The translations under genes were made by a program, and so were the position numbers. Below the pieces are notes generated by a model. It did no database searches. It was not told the origin of the DNA and saw only the letters and a program-made list of their open reading frames with translations. DNA of 64,000 bases from Lachnospiraceae bacterium. GTDB lineage: Bacteria; Bacillota; Clostridia; Lachnospirales; Lachnospiraceae. The stretch lies in the NCBI GenBank assembly GCA_902363665.1, contig CABJAW010000021.1, positions 1 through 64,000 on the forward strand. The letters run 5' to 3'. Shown here one piece after another: positions 33,479 through 43,241 of this stretch; within the stretch, counting starts at the first letter, position 1, and the number at the start of each line of letters is the position of its first letter.

Positions 33479-35590
33479 TTATACCTCAAATAACAGATCG
33501 CCATAAGACGGCATCGGCCACATCTCTTTGTCCACGATCATCTCAAGTTTGTCAACCGGTGCACGCAGTTCGCTCATTGCCACCGTAACAACATCATGGA
33601 AGAATCTTGCCTGCTCTTCGCCTTCTGCTTTACCTGCTGCTTCCTCTGTCACATCGATCAGCTTTGCAAGCGCTACCTTGGTATCAGAGAGCAGTGCGCT
33701 CGTCTCATTCAGCAGTTCCACCTGTACCGAAGCCTCTGCGCCAGCCTTTACGACTGCGTTGATTGTCTCTGCCAGACTTCTGGTATACTTGATGACTGCC
33801 GGGATGATCTGCTTGCTCGCCATATCGATCATTGTGCGGGCTTCAATATTGAGCGCCTTGGAGTAGTTCTCATACTTGACTTCCACACGGGACTCCAGCT
33901 CTGCCTTTGTGAATACACCGTACTTATCGAACATGGCAACTGCCTTGTCGGTCACGAGTGCCGGGATCGCATCTACCATGGACTTGATGTTCGGAAGTCC
34001 TCTGCGCTCTGCCTCTGCCACCCACTCATCAGAGTAGCCGTTTCCGTCGAAGACAATGCGCTGATGCTCATTTGCATACTGCTTGATCAGATCATGCACT
34101 GCCATATCGAAATCGTCAGCCTTCTCCAGGATATCGCATGCATCGGAGAATGCCTCTGCCACGATCGTGTTCAGCACGATGTTCGGGGATCCGATGGAAT
34201 CTCTGGATCCTACCATACGGAACTCAAACTTGTTGCCGGTAAATGCAAACGGTGACGTACGGTTGCGGTCGGTTGCATCCTTTGTGAAGTCCGGAAGTGT
34301 CTTAACACCTGTCTCAAGCACGCCGCCCTTTAAGGAGTGTGTTGCCTCACCAACGCTGATCAGCTGCGCCATTACATCCTGCAGCTGCTCGCCAAGGAAT
34401 ACGGAAATAATCGCCGGCGGTGCCTCGTTTGCTCCCAGTCTGTGGTCGTTGCCTGGATCTGCTGCGGACTCACGGAGCAGATCTGCATGCTCATCTACCG
34501 CTTTCAGGATACAGGTCAGTACCAGCAGGAACTGTACGTTCTCGTGCGGTGTCTTGCCCGGATCCAGCAGGTTGATGCCATCGTCCGTGGTCAGAGACCA
34601 GTTGTTGTGCTTACCGGAACCATTTACACCTGCGAACGGTTTCTCATGCAGCAGACATTTCATACCGTGCTGGCATGCTACTCTCTTTAAGGTCTGCATG
34701 ACAATCTGGTTGTGGTCTACTGCCACGTTTGCCTCCGCATAGATCGGAGCCAGCTCGTGCTGTGCCGGAGCCACTTCGTTGTGCTGTGTCTTTGCGGATA
34801 CGCCAAGCTTCCACAGCTCTACGTTTACATCCTTCATGAAAGATGCGATTCTCTGACGGATCGTTCCGAAATAATGATCGTCCAGCTCCTGTCCTTTCGG
34901 CGGCATTGCACCAAACAAGGTACGACCGGTAAAGATCAGGTCTTTTCTCTTTAAAAATTTCTCAGCGTCTACCAGGAAGTACTCCTGCTCCGGTCCGACT
35001 GACGGTGTCACCTTTTTGGAGGTTGTGTTGCCAAACAGCTTCAGAAGGCGCAAAGACTCCTTGTTAATCGCCTCCATGGAACGAAGAAGAGGTGTCTTCT
35101 GGTCAAGTGCTTCTCCTGTATAAGAACAGAAAGCAGTCGGGATACAAAGCGTAGCTCCTGCCGCATCGTGACGTACGAATGCCGGTGAGGTGCAGTCCCA
35201 TGCTGTATAGCCTCTCGCCTCAAACGTTGCCCGCAGTCCGCCTGACGGGAAAGAGGATGCATCCGGCTCGCCCTTGATCAGTTCTTTTCCGGAAAACTCC
35301 ATCAGAATTGTTCCGTCTTCTCTCGGTGCGGTGATAAAGGAATCATGTTTCTCAGCGGTAACGCCGGTCAGCGGCTGGAACCAGTGCGTATAATGGGTTG
35401 CCCCTTTTTCGATCGCCCAGTCCTTCATTGCTGCTGCAATGACGTCTGCTGTTGCGAGGTCAAGCTCTTTACCCTCTTCGATGGTCTTTCTCAGAGCCCG
35501 GTATACTTTTTTCGGAAGGCGTTCCTGCATTACTTTGTCTGTAAATACATCTTCACCGAAGATGTCTGCTACATTGAAATATTCGCTCAT
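33479..35590 (-). CDS. glnN: Type III glutamine synthetase
   Basis: A 703-residue enzyme that makes glutamine from glutamate, ammonia and ATP. The length and order of motifs fit the GSIII family rather than the shorter GSI: N-terminal [15 protein letters not shown], catalytic [44 protein letters not shown] and the C-terminal helical part. It begins ATG AGC with GGAAAGAGGAGA upstream. It is single, ended by a hairpin. Two hairpins lie between it and the sugar-transport operon upstream. Nitrogen control is likely but no operator is recognised. Confidence 0.96.
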   Translation of the reverse strand: MSEYFNVADIFGEDVFTDKVMQERLPKKVYRALRKTIEEGKELDLATADVIAAAMKDWAIEKGATHYTHWFQPLTGVTAEKHDSFITAPREDGTILMEFSGKELIKGEPDASSFPSGGLRATFEARGYTAWDCTSPAFVRHDAAGATLCIPTAFCSYTGEALDQKTPLLRSMEAINKESLRLLKLFGNTTSKKVTPSVGPEQEYFLVDAEKFLKRKDLIFTGRTLFGAMPPKGQELDDHYFGTIRQRIASFMKDVNVELWKLGVSAKTQHNEVAPAQHELAPIYAEANVAVDHNQIVMQTLKRVACQHGMKCLLHEKPFAGVNGSGKHNNWSLTTDDGINLLDPGKTPHENVQFLLVLTCILKAVDEHADLLRESAADPGNDHRLGANEAPPAIISVFLGEQLQDVMAQLISVGEATHSLKGGVLETGVKTLPDFTKDATDRNRTSPFAFTGNKFEFRMVGSRDSIGSPNIVLNTIVAEAFSDACDILEKADDFDMAVHDLIKQYANEHQRIVFDGNGYSDEWVAEAERRGLPNIKSMVDAIPALVTDKAVAMFDKYGVFTKAELESRVEVKYENYSKALNIEARTMIDMASKQIIPAVIKYTRSLAETINAVVKAGAEASVQVELLNETSALLSDTKVALAKLIDVTEEAAGKAEGEEQARFFHDVVTVAMSELRAPVDKLEMIVDKEMWPMPSYGDLLFEV

Positions 35591-35721
35591 GTCCTCTCCT
35601 CTTTCCTTAACTTATTTTTGCAGCCATTTTTCCGGATTAACCATCATCGGAGCCTCAGCCGCTTTTATCCCCTGCCATATAAATCACACACATTCTTGTT
35701 TTTGAACTATATAGCAAAAGA

Positions 35722-35755
35722 GGGCATTCCATAACGCAATATTACGGAACACCCT
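35722..35755 (-). terminator. Hairpin upstream of glnN
   Basis: On the minus strand GGGTGTTCCGTAAT pairs with GTTATGGAATGCCC, followed by TCTTTTG. It can end the sugar-transport transcript or, if the glnN promoter lies upstream of it, serve as a leader attenuator. Confidence 0.5.
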
Positions 35756-35813
35756 TGTTCTGACTATTAAAATACTCTCTTTTCATGGAAATTGCAAGTG
35801 TCTTTTTATTTTT

Positions 35814-35846
35814 CGGTATATTTTCCAAAATTCAGAAAATATACCG
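35814..35846. terminator. Hairpin after the sugar permease gene
   Basis: CGGTATATTTTC pairs with GAAAATATACCG. The better T run (ATTTTTTC) is on the plus strand, while the minus strand has A-rich flanks. Its direction of action is therefore unclear, although it directly follows the leftward permease gene. Confidence 0.5.
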
Positions 35847-35866
35847 ATTTTTTCTATTCACTTTGT

Positions 35867-37042
35867 TTACTCAGATTTTTTCTTGCTGACTACATCAAAG
35901 ATAACAGCTGCCAGAAGCACAAGGCCCTTTACAACCTTCTGCATGTTCTGGTCTGTACCCATGATTGACATACCCTGGTTGATGATACCCATCAGGACTG
36001 CTCCGACGATAACGCCCGGAACCGTTCCGACTCCGCCGTATGCGGAAGCACCGCCGATGAAGCAGGAACCGATCGCATCCATCTCATAGTTCTGTCCATA
36101 AGTCGGCTGTGCACTCGTCAGACGTGCGATCGTCAGCATACCTGCCAGTGCTGCGAGAAATCCCATGTTGGTATAAGCGATAAAGTATACCATATCCGTG
36201 TTGATACCGGAAAGCTTTGTTGCCTTTTCATTGCCGCCGACTGCGTAGAAGTAACGGCCTACCGTCGTCTTGCTCGTGATATAACCGTAAACCAGTACCA
36301 CGATCAGTACCCATACCAGAGAGGTCGGAATACCTTTGTGCTGTGCCAGCTTTACGGTGACAAACAGGATCACTGCGCAGATCACGATCATTTTCGCATA
36401 CATGGCGCCGACATTTCCTGTCTCGTAGCCCTTTTTCACACGGTTCATATGGCCGTGCACTGTAATAAATATGTAAGCGACACACGCAATCACACCGACT
36501 GCCATCGCCACGCGGTTCAGTCCGTCTCCTCCGCCGAGAAAATCCGGAACATAGCAGTTTGCACCACCGCCGAACAGTTTGATAAATGCCTCTGACTTGA
36601 TCGGAAGCGTCTGACCGCCGAGCACGACGTTGGAAAGTCCACGGAATACCAGCATGCCCGACAGGGTAACGATAAACGGCGGGATGCGCAGGAATGCGAT
36701 CCAGAATGCCTGCCATGCGCCAATGACTGCGCCAAGCAGCAGCATCAGGACGATCGCAATTCCGACCGGAAGATGCATTTTTTCCATCATGACACCGCCG
36801 ACTGCTCCGACAAAGCAGACAACTGAGCCAACTGACAGATCAATGTTTCCTCCTGTCAGGATACACAGCAGCATACCGGTTGCCAGTACGAATACGTATG
36901 CATTCTGTGAAATGAGGTTTGTGATATTCTGTGGCAGAAGGATCTTGCCCTGTGTACCCCAGGTGAAAAACAACGTTACGAGAAGCAATACGATAATCAT
37001 CGTATATTTCTGAATTCCTACTTTTAATTTTGCCTTATCCAT
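35867..37042 (-). CDS. Monosaccharide ABC transporter permease (MmsB/GguB-like)
   Basis: A 391-residue inner-membrane permease with about ten helices. The start ATG at 37042 (MDKAKLKVGIQKY) follows AAAGGAG. Landmarks of the RbsC/XylH/GguB group are GNIDLSVGSVVCFVG, PPFIVTLSGMLVFRGL, GRYFYAVGGNEKATKLSGIN and IGSCFIGGASAYGGVGTVPG. The longer middle region, with extra helices near 200-260, favours GguB/MmsB over the shorter RbsC. It works with the ATPase and ChvE-like binding protein encoded upstream to import aldoses. Confidence 0.92.
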   Translation of the reverse strand: MDKAKLKVGIQKYTMIIVLLLVTLFFTWGTQGKILLPQNITNLISQNAYVFVLATGMLLCILTGGNIDLSVGSVVCFVGAVGGVMMEKMHLPVGIAIVLMLLLGAVIGAWQAFWIAFLRIPPFIVTLSGMLVFRGLSNVVLGGQTLPIKSEAFIKLFGGGANCYVPDFLGGGDGLNRVAMAVGVIACVAYIFITVHGHMNRVKKGYETGNVGAMYAKMIVICAVILFVTVKLAQHKGIPTSLVWVLIVVLVYGYITSKTTVGRYFYAVGGNEKATKLSGINTDMVYFIAYTNMGFLAALAGMLTIARLTSAQPTYGQNYEMDAIGSCFIGGASAYGGVGTVPGVIVGAVLMGIINQGMSIMGTDQNMQKVVKGLVLLAAVIFDVVSKKKSE

Positions 37043-37107
37043 TTTGCTCTCCTTTTCCGAGTAAAGCGGGTGTTTCAGCTCCGCTCCCACTTCTTATTTA
37101 CGAACAG

Positions 37108-37140
37108 GCGGATATTTCAGGTCCGCTTTGCTGCCTGGTT
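37108..37140 (+). repeat. Dispersed palindromic repeat, copy F (short)
   Basis: GGCGGATATTTCAGGTCCGC is followed by TTTGCTGCCTGG, resembling the first block of copy C. It lies between the permease and ATPase genes of one operon, together with a related AAAGCGGGTGTTTCAGCTCC stretch at 37055. The transcript between the two genes would therefore carry hairpins that could affect their expression ratio. Confidence 0.5.
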
Positions 37141-38677
37141 ATTTTCGGTCGGATGACCGCAGGATGCAGGACATAATTTTCTCCTGTGATGCCTCCTGCG
37201 CATTTAATTCTCCGGCAATTCGCCCCTCGTTCATGACGTAGATACGATCCGACATTCCAAGTACTTCCGGAAGCTCGGAGGAGATCATGATGACGGATTT
37301 GCCCGCTGCCACCAGATCATTAATGATACAGTAAATCTCATACTTTGCGCCGACATCGATACCTCTTGTCGGCTCGTCCAGGATCAGCACATCCGGATCC
37401 GCAAACATCCACTTGGCAAGAAGCACCTTCTGCTGATTGCCGCCGCTTAAGTTTCCGACATTCTGCTCTACCGTCGGGCACTTTGTTTTCAGTTTTTCCT
37501 TGTACTCGACCGCTACTGCATATTCCTTATCTTTATCAATGATCCCCTTCTCGCTGACTGCCTCCAGATTTGCAAGCGTTGTATTCGTCTTGATCGGATT
37601 GCTCAGGATCAGTCCGTCACCCTTGCGGTCCTCGGTTACGTATGCGATCTTATGATGGATCGCATCCCTGGCATTTTTCAGATGGACTTCCTTTCCATTC
37701 AGAAACAGCTGGCCGCTGATATTCGTTCCGTAGCTCTTTCCGAAAATACTCTTAGCCAGCTCAGTACGGCCGGCCCCCATCAGTCCGGAAATACCAACTA
37801 CTTCTCCTTTGCGGACTTTGATGGAAACATTATCCACCACCTTGCGCTCGGTGTAGATCGGATGGTGTACCGTCCAGTTTTTCACTTCCATATTTACTTC
37901 ACCGATCTTCACACCCGGACGTTTCGGGAAGCGGTCTGCAATCTCACGGCCTACCATACCCCGGATGATCCGGTCCTCTGAAAAATCGTCCACGCCCTTT
38001 GTCAGCGTCTCAATCGTCGAGCCGTCACGGATGACTGTGATCTTGTCCGCCACGTAGGAAACCTCGTTTAATTTGTGTGAAATAATGATACAGGTCATGC
38101 CCTCCTTTTTGAACTTCAGCAGCAGATCCAGAAGTGCCTGGGAATCCTGCTCATTCAAAGAAGAGGTCGGCTCGTCCAGGATCAGAAGCTTTGCATTCTT
38201 TGCAAGTGCCTTGGCGATCTCTACAAGCTGCTGTTTGCCGACTCCGATGTCCTTGATCAGCGTTCTCGAGGACTCGGTCAGACCTACCTGTCTGATATAT
38301 TTATCTGCCATTCCATAGGTCTCATCCCAGTTGATGGCAGCCTTTTTTCCGCGTTCATTTCCAAGGAACAGGTTTTCGCCGATCGTCATATACGGAATCA
38401 GCGCCAGCTCCTGATGGATGATTACGATGCCTTTTTCTTCGCTTTGCTTAATATCATGAAACTTACATACTTCTCCATTGTAAATGATATCACCCGTGTA
38501 ACTGCCAAATGGATACACGCCGGAGAGTACGTTCATCAGAGTCGATTTTCCGGCTCCGTTCTCGCCGACCAGAGCGTGAATCTCGCCCTCTTCCACTTTC
38601 AGGTTTACGTTGTCAAGTGCTTTTACGCCGGGGAATGTTTTGGTGATATTTTTCATTTCCAACAGTATCTTTGCCAA
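37139..38677 (-). CDS. Monosaccharide ABC transporter ATP-binding protein (MmsA/GguA-like)
   Basis: A 512-residue protein of two fused ABC domains, typical of carbohydrate uptake type 2 systems. The start is taken as TTG at 38677 ([10 protein letters not shown]) because GGAGGGAG lies 5 bases upstream. The first domain has Walker [10 protein letters not shown], signature [13 protein letters not shown] and Walker [12 protein letters not shown]. The second has [16 protein letters not shown] as degenerate Walker [15 protein letters not shown] and [13 protein letters not shown]. It energises sugar import with the adjacent permease. A short repeat of 33 bases separates it from the permease gene. 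Confidence 0.95.
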   Translation of the reverse strand: MAKILLEMKNITKTFPGVKALDNVNLKVEEGEIHALVGENGAGKSTLMNVLSGVYPFGSYTGDIIYNGEVCKFHDIKQSEEKGIVIIHQELALIPYMTIGENLFLGNERGKKAAINWDETYGMADKYIRQVGLTESSRTLIKDIGVGKQQLVEIAKALAKNAKLLILDEPTSSLNEQDSQALLDLLLKFKKEGMTCIIISHKLNEVSYVADKITVIRDGSTIETLTKGVDDFSEDRIIRGMVGREIADRFPKRPGVKIGEVNMEVKNWTVHHPIYTERKVVDNVSIKVRKGEVVGISGLMGAGRTELAKSIFGKSYGTNISGQLFLNGKEVHLKNARDAIHHKIAYVTEDRKGDGLILSNPIKTNTTLANLEAVSEKGIIDKDKEYAVAVEYKEKLKTKCPTVEQNVGNLSGGNQQKVLLAKWMFADPDVLILDEPTRGIDVGAKYEIYCIINDLVAAGKSVIMISSELPEVLGMSDRIYVMNEGRIAGELNAQEASQEKIMSCILRSSDRK

Positions 38678-38873
38678 AATTGCTCCCTCCCTCACTTATT
38701 TCCGATACTTTTCTGCCCGTTGTTTCTGACTTTGCAGATCTTTTTGCTTTCCATTTGCCCTCTGTTTTTCTGCAAATGCAGCTGTAACACGGGCTTCTTT
38801 CTCCATCTTCATAAGAACAGGCGGGCGAAATGCCCGCCTGTATAATGCGGAGTCTGCTTCCGCTTTTGCGTCC

Positions 38874-39938
38874 TTACTGAATCTGATCCTCTGTGTAGTA
38901 TCCGGAATCGATCAGGATCTCTTTGTAGTTGTCAGCGGTAACTGCAACCGGCTCGCAGAGGTAAGACGGGATGATGCCTGTGCCGTTGTCGTAAGTCTTG
39001 GTATCATTAACCGGAGCTTCGCCGCCTGTCATGATCGCGTCAACCATCTCTACAACTTTCGTTGCCAGTGTACGGGTATCCTTAAATACGGACATTGCCT
39101 GCTTTCCGTTTACGATGTTCGGAACGTTTGCGATGTCGCAGTCCTGACCGGTGATAACCGGATAAACGTCGTTCGTGTAGTTTGCTGCCAGAGCGTTTGT
39201 TACTCCAAGAGCGGTGGAGTCATTAGAAGCAAGTACTGCATGAAGCGGAGTGCCGTCAGCGTAGTTGGAAGAAAGAATATTCTCAAATCTTGCCTGTGCT
39301 GCGTCTGTTGCCCAGTTTGCAGTTGCAACCTCGTCCTTTGTCATCTGTCCGGACGGAACAACCAGCTTGCCTGCATCAATGTACGGCTGAAGCACATCCA
39401 TAGCGCCGCCGAAGAAGAAGTTTACATTGTTGTCGCCCGGATCACCGGTAACCATCTCAATATTGAACGGTCCGTCCTGATTGTCAAGATCCAGAGCGTC
39501 TACGATGAACTGACCCTGTGTCTTTCCTACCAGATAGTTATCGAATGTTGCGTAATAAGAAATCGCATCGGTATTCATGATCAGACGGTCATAGGAGATA
39601 ACCGGGATGCCGGCTTCCTTTGCCTGTGCCAGAACGGTTCCAAGAGAATCGCCATCGATAGATGCTACTACAAGGAGCTGGTCGCCGTTTGCGATCATGT
39701 TCTCAATCTGTGATGCCTGCTGCGCGGAGTCATTGCCTGCGAACTGAAGGTCTACCTCATATCCCTTCGCCTCAAGCTCAGCCTTCATGTTCTCGCCGTC
39801 CTGATTCCATCTCTGCAGATCCTGTGTCGGCATTGCAACACCAATCAGCCCTTTGGACTCCTCAGCTCCTGCTACTGTGCCAAGTGCAGCTGCGCTAAGT
39901 GCTGTTGCGACTGCGAGTACCGTGATTTTCTTTTTCAT
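38874..39938 (-). CDS. chvE: ChvE-like monosaccharide-binding protein
   Basis: A 354-residue type 1 periplasmic-binding fold protein and first gene of the sugar-import operon. The binding protein body shows IGVAMPTQDLQRWNQDGE, ASIDGDSLGTVLAQAKEAGIPV, SYDRLI and ASNDSTALG, as in ChvE/xylose-arabinose binders. The signal peptide ends TVAGA-EES and has no lipobox Cys, which is odd for a Gram-positive binder that would normally be a lipoprotein. It would be secreted, held by contact with the permease or wall. The sugar cannot be deduced, but arabinose, xylose or galactose are typical. Confidence 0.9.
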   Translation of the reverse strand: MKKKITVLAVATALSAAALGTVAGAEESKGLIGVAMPTQDLQRWNQDGENMKAELEAKGYEVDLQFAGNDSAQQASQIENMIANGDQLLVVASIDGDSLGTVLAQAKEAGIPVISYDRLIMNTDAISYYATFDNYLVGKTQGQFIVDALDLDNQDGPFNIEMVTGDPGDNNVNFFFGGAMDVLQPYIDAGKLVVPSGQMTKDEVATANWATDAAQARFENILSSNYADGTPLHAVLASNDSTALGVTNALAANYTNDVYPVITGQDCDIANVPNIVNGKQAMSVFKDTRTLATKVVEMVDAIMTGGEAPVNDTKTYDNGTGIIPSYLCEPVAVTADNYKEILIDSGYYTEDQIQ

Positions 39939-40130
39939 AGTTTGTTTCCTCCTTTTGCTTTACGTTCATTTTAAGATGACTAAAGCATACCACAGGGTCG
40001 GCAGGAGATGTTTGCAAAGTGCTGTATTTTTTTGATAAGGTCTTCTTTTTTTTATTCAAAACAGGAAATAATTGTGACAAAAATTTGCGGTTGACAGGAA
40101 TAATGTCGAAAAGAGGGGCGTGGGTGCAAA

Positions 40131-40170
40131 AAATCCGCTGCTTTCCTTTTCCATGGAAAGCGGCGGATTG
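40131..40170 (-). terminator. Terminator of the Ig-like surface protein gene
   Basis: AATCCGCYGCTTTCC arms form a strong stem followed by TTTTTTG on the minus strand, about 75 bases after the stop at 40246. Confidence 0.8.
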
Positions 40171-40245
40171 CTTCATTTTATCTGTTTTATTTTTCTCGTA
40201 TGAGACTGCAGCCTTTTTCTCTTTTCTTTGTTCTGCAACACTGCG

Positions 40246-41517
40246 TTATCTTGCTTTTACCGTCAGTGTGACGTATTTCGTCAGTCCATTTCCCACTACC
40301 TTAATTCTGCATGTACCGACATTTCTCGCATAGATTCTTCCTGTTTTGGATACTGTTGCGATCCTGCTGTTCGTCGTGTAGAATTTTACTGCTTTCAGCG
40401 TCACAGCCGGCGCACCGGTTACTTTTAAGGTTCTGTATTTGCCCTTCACCAGGGTCAGTTTTGCAGGCGTAACGTTCAGTGTCTTATTGCGGACTGTGAT
40501 CTGGCAGGAGGCAGTCAGCTTCGTGCCGTCTGTCGTGCGGGCGGTAATTGTCGCTTTACCTGCACCTTTGGCGGTCACAAGACCGGCAGAACTTACGGTT
40601 GCGACATACGGGTTATTAGTCGTCCATTTTACAGTGCGGTTCGTCGCATTGGACGGGGAAACGTAGGATCTCAGCTGCAGCTTATTACCCTTGTAAATAG
40701 TTGCTGCAGTGCGGCTGACCACGATCTCGGATGACAGAACCTTTACCGGCTTCAAAATAAGATCATAGTATCCCGTCCTGCCACTGCTGCTGTATGTATG
40801 AATATAGTATTTTCCCTTTGTCAGATCCAGGTCCCGACTCCAGGTTTTTGGGGCTTCCTCACTTCCATAAATCCAGGAGTCAGTGCTTATAATCTCAAAA
40901 TCAGAATTTCGGACTTCTACTCCAAGACCGTCCAGATAGCTTGTCATCTGGAGGGTAAGCTGCCTTTCTTCCGGAATCGTAAAAACATACCAGTCATCTG
41001 CATCCTGTGCAGAACGAAGGCCGCGCATTTTCTTATTGAACGTCATTTTAGTTGCCTGTGCATACGTATTATTCGGCTCCGTCTCAGTATTGCCTGCCGC
41101 TTTATAATCTGCTTTCAGCCAGAAATTACCGTAACTGTGATTTGCCTTCACCTTGATCAGATACGTGCCAGCTTCGATCCACTGACCGCCCGACCAGGTT
41201 GCAGGCTCTGATTCATTTCCACCTATCCAGAAGCGTTCCCGAATAGTCGTCTGCATATCCTCCGTCATCAGCCATACGCCGCCATAAAAAAATGTGTTGA
41301 AGTACACGGTTACATATCCCGGCTTCGGAACCGTGATCGTGTAGTACCTCGTATCATAATCTTTCGTGATAGTGCCATTTCTCATCCACTCACCAAACTT
41401 CAGCGTAGACCAGCTCGCCGCTGCGGATGCTGTAAGCGGCCGTCCTGCCATTCCAAGGCAGATGCAGCACACCAGCATGGCCAGAATGGATACCATGTTT
41501 CGTTTTAAATGTTTCAT
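40246..41517 (-). CDS. Secreted protein with PPC-like and bacterial Ig-like (BIG2) domains
   Basis: A 423-residue exported protein. The signal peptide (MVSILAMLVCCICLG then TASAAAS) is cleaved near residue 33. Two beta-sandwich repeats of pre-peptidase C-terminal type follow, about 40-135 and 140-255 (TITVPKPGYVTVYF and YVFTIPEERQLTLQM). Two BIG2 domains end the protein, about 260-345 (TIYKGNKLQLRSYVSPSNAT and TVKWTTNNPYVATVSSAGLV) and 346-423. No LPXTG, SLH or catalytic motif is present, so it may be a wall-associated adhesin-like or carbohydrate-binding protein. It is single, with its own terminator. Confidence 0.8.
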   Translation of the reverse strand: MKHLKRNMVSILAMLVCCICLGMAGRPLTASAAASWSTLKFGEWMRNGTITKDYDTRYYTITVPKPGYVTVYFNTFFYGGVWLMTEDMQTTIRERFWIGGNESEPATWSGGQWIEAGTYLIKVKANHSYGNFWLKADYKAAGNTETEPNNTYAQATKMTFNKKMRGLRSAQDADDWYVFTIPEERQLTLQMTSYLDGLGVEVRNSDFEIISTDSWIYGSEEAPKTWSRDLDLTKGKYYIHTYSSSGRTGYYDLILKPVKVLSSEIVVSRTAATIYKGNKLQLRSYVSPSNATNRTVKWTTNNPYVATVSSAGLVTAKGAGKATITARTTDGTKLTASCQITVRNKTLNVTPAKLTLVKGKYRTLKVTGAPAVTLKAVKFYTTNSRIATVSKTGRIYARNVGTCRIKVVGNGLTKYVTLTVKAR

Positions 41518-41620
41518 ACTCTCTTCCTCCCTTTTCCGGATTTTTAATGCTCAGAGTTTAAACAGACAGCAAAAACTGATTTCGTATATCCGTCTCACTG
41601 TACTGCATAGAACAGCAATC

Positions 41621-41766
41621 AAAAGCGGATATTCGCAATCCGCTTCGCTACTTGCTCATAACCGTTATCGTAAGTAAGCTTGCCTTACTTATGATACAAG
41701 CAAGTCCCCACCCACTGCTTATTGCTCCGTGCAATTGAAGCAGGAGCCTTGCTTGCCTCGGTAAAA
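41621..41766 (+). repeat. Dispersed intergenic palindromic repeat, copy G (long form)
   Basis: AAAAGCGGATATTCGCAATC opens it, followed by CGCTTCGCTACTTGCTCATA, an internal AAGTAAGC/GCCTTACTT hairpin and the block CCCACTGCTTATTGCTCC ending CTTGCCTCGGTAAAATAA. The order of blocks matches copy D. A 3' part (CCCACTGTTCGTTGCTCATC) recurs alone at about 42538-42580. Confidence 0.65.
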
Positions 41767-41892
41767 TAATCGCTGTTTTTACTCCAGCCAATTGTTGTTT
41801 CTATCGTAACAGAGTTACCCGGGAATGTAAAGAAACATTTTAACTATATTGGGAATTCGTATTTCATTTTTCCGTTTTTAAACATTGTATAA

Positions 41893-41944
41893 CAAAAAAG
41901 CCGCTTCACACAGACAGTCTTTTGTCTGTGTAAAACGACTTTTC
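41893..41944 (-). terminator. Terminator of the cupin gene
   Basis: AAGTCGTTTTACACAGAC pairs with GTCTGTGTGAAGCGGCTT, followed by TTTTTG on the minus strand, 18 bases after the stop at 41962. Confidence 0.8.
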
Positions 41945-41961
41945 TCTCTTATTTGATTCTC

Positions 41962-42291
41962 TTAGAAGATTACCACCAGCAGCATCTTAAACTGCTCCTC
42001 ACCGTACACAGCATGCGGATGCTTTGCTGGCATCACGATGGACTCTCCCTCGTGCAGAATGTACTCGACACCGTCGATCGTCACTTTGCCGACACCGTCA
42101 AGGCAGGTCACAAATGCGTCTCCGCCTGACTCGTGGGTGCTGATCTCCTCGCCTTTGTCAAAGGAAAACAGGGTCACGCTCACGTGCTCGTTCTGAGCCA
42201 GTGTCTTGCTGACCACCTGTCCCTCCTGATAGGTCACCTGATCTTTTAAAACCATTACTTCTGCTTTGCTGATATTTTTCATTCCGCTCAT
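41962..42291 (-). CDS. Small single-domain cupin protein
   Basis: A 109-residue cupin. The start ATG at 42291 (MSGMKNISKAEV) follows AAAGGAG. The barrel motifs are THESGGDAFVTCLDGVGKVTIDG and the second motif VMPAKHPHAVYG, with His and Glu-type ligands for a metal. Proteins of this size are often annotated as cupin-domain binding or isomerase-like proteins. The substrate is unknown. It is monocistronic. Confidence 0.8.
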   Translation of the reverse strand: MSGMKNISKAEVMVLKDQVTYQEGQVVSKTLAQNEHVSVTLFSFDKGEEISTHESGGDAFVTCLDGVGKVTIDGVEYILHEGESIVMPAKHPHAVYGEEQFKMLLVVIF

Positions 42292-42587
42292 GTTGCTCTC
42301 CTTTTTCTGCACTTTCTTTCTGGCTGCCTGCTATTTCTCGCATGATATAGTATCTGAAAGATCGCATATAACTATTTATTGAGTCTGTCTCTACTATATT
42401 AATATGCACCACTTAGCTTGTCAACCCGCCACACCTCCATGTAAGAACAAGCAACACATTAACGGCAGCAATTTTCACTCAAATTTCATAACCAGCTTTC
42501 TAAGTAAGGCTTTCCCATTTATAATACAGGCAATTCTCCCACTGTTCGTTGCTCATCACGCTTAAAGCAGAAAACTTGCCTGACTTA

Positions 42588-43241
42588 TCAAAATTCCTTC
42601 TTCTCCAGTATCCCACAGCTGATTTTCCACGAAATAAACGATACAACTACAAGCAGCACGGCCAGTCCTGCGAATATCACCGGCACACCGAGCGACTGAA
42701 GCTGAATCAGCAGCGCTTCCAGATCAATTCCAAAGGATTCCGCTGCTTTTCCTGCTGCAAACACACACAGAAAGGCTACACCAAAAACGCTGCACATGAT
42801 CACTCTTCCGTTGTCGCTTCCGTATTTAAACTGAATTGGTAAAAACGCTGCCAGCAAAAATCCAAGGAGCTGCAGGGCACACTCGAGCGTAAACGCCATC
42901 TCGGCCGGATCGAGCGGATTTCCGGTGACAACTGCGGATAAAAATGCCACAACTGTACCAAAAAGCAGCAGCGCCAGCCCAAATCCATAGCCAAACAGAT
43001 ACTTCTCAGCCGTATACTGACTGCGCGTCACCGGAAGTGTCAGAAGATACTGCATCCCGTCATTCGCCATATCATACGTGATCGTCCCAAGTATCTGAAA
43101 GCCGCCCATCAATGCTGCATAAAACATCACAAACTGATAATTCTGCGCAAGGATCATCAGAACCGTCACCAGCACAACTGCAGCCAGCATGGAACGGTTC
43201 GTCCCGATCAGCGCCAGATCTTTTTTCCACAGTCCTCTCAT
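42588..43241 (-). CDS. ABC-2 type membrane permease subunit
   Basis: A 217-residue protein with six hydrophobic helices and the N-terminal amphipathic start MRGLWKKDLALIGTNRS. The motif QYLLTLPVTRSQYTAEKYLFG is typical of ABC-2 permeases of the YtrC/BcrB type. Its start overlaps the ATPase stop by 4 bases (43238-43241), so it is translationally coupled. With the ATPase and GntR regulator it forms a YtrA-like operon, a class that often responds to cell-wall antibiotics or peptides. The exported substrate is unknown. Confidence 0.85.
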   Translation of the reverse strand: MRGLWKKDLALIGTNRSMLAAVVLVTVLMILAQNYQFVMFYAALMGGFQILGTITYDMANDGMQYLLTLPVTRSQYTAEKYLFGYGFGLALLLFGTVVAFLSAVVTGNPLDPAEMAFTLECALQLLGFLLAAFLPIQFKYGSDNGRVIMCSVFGVAFLCVFAAGKAAESFGIDLEALLIQLQSLGVPVIFAGLAVLLVVVSFISWKISCGILEKKEF

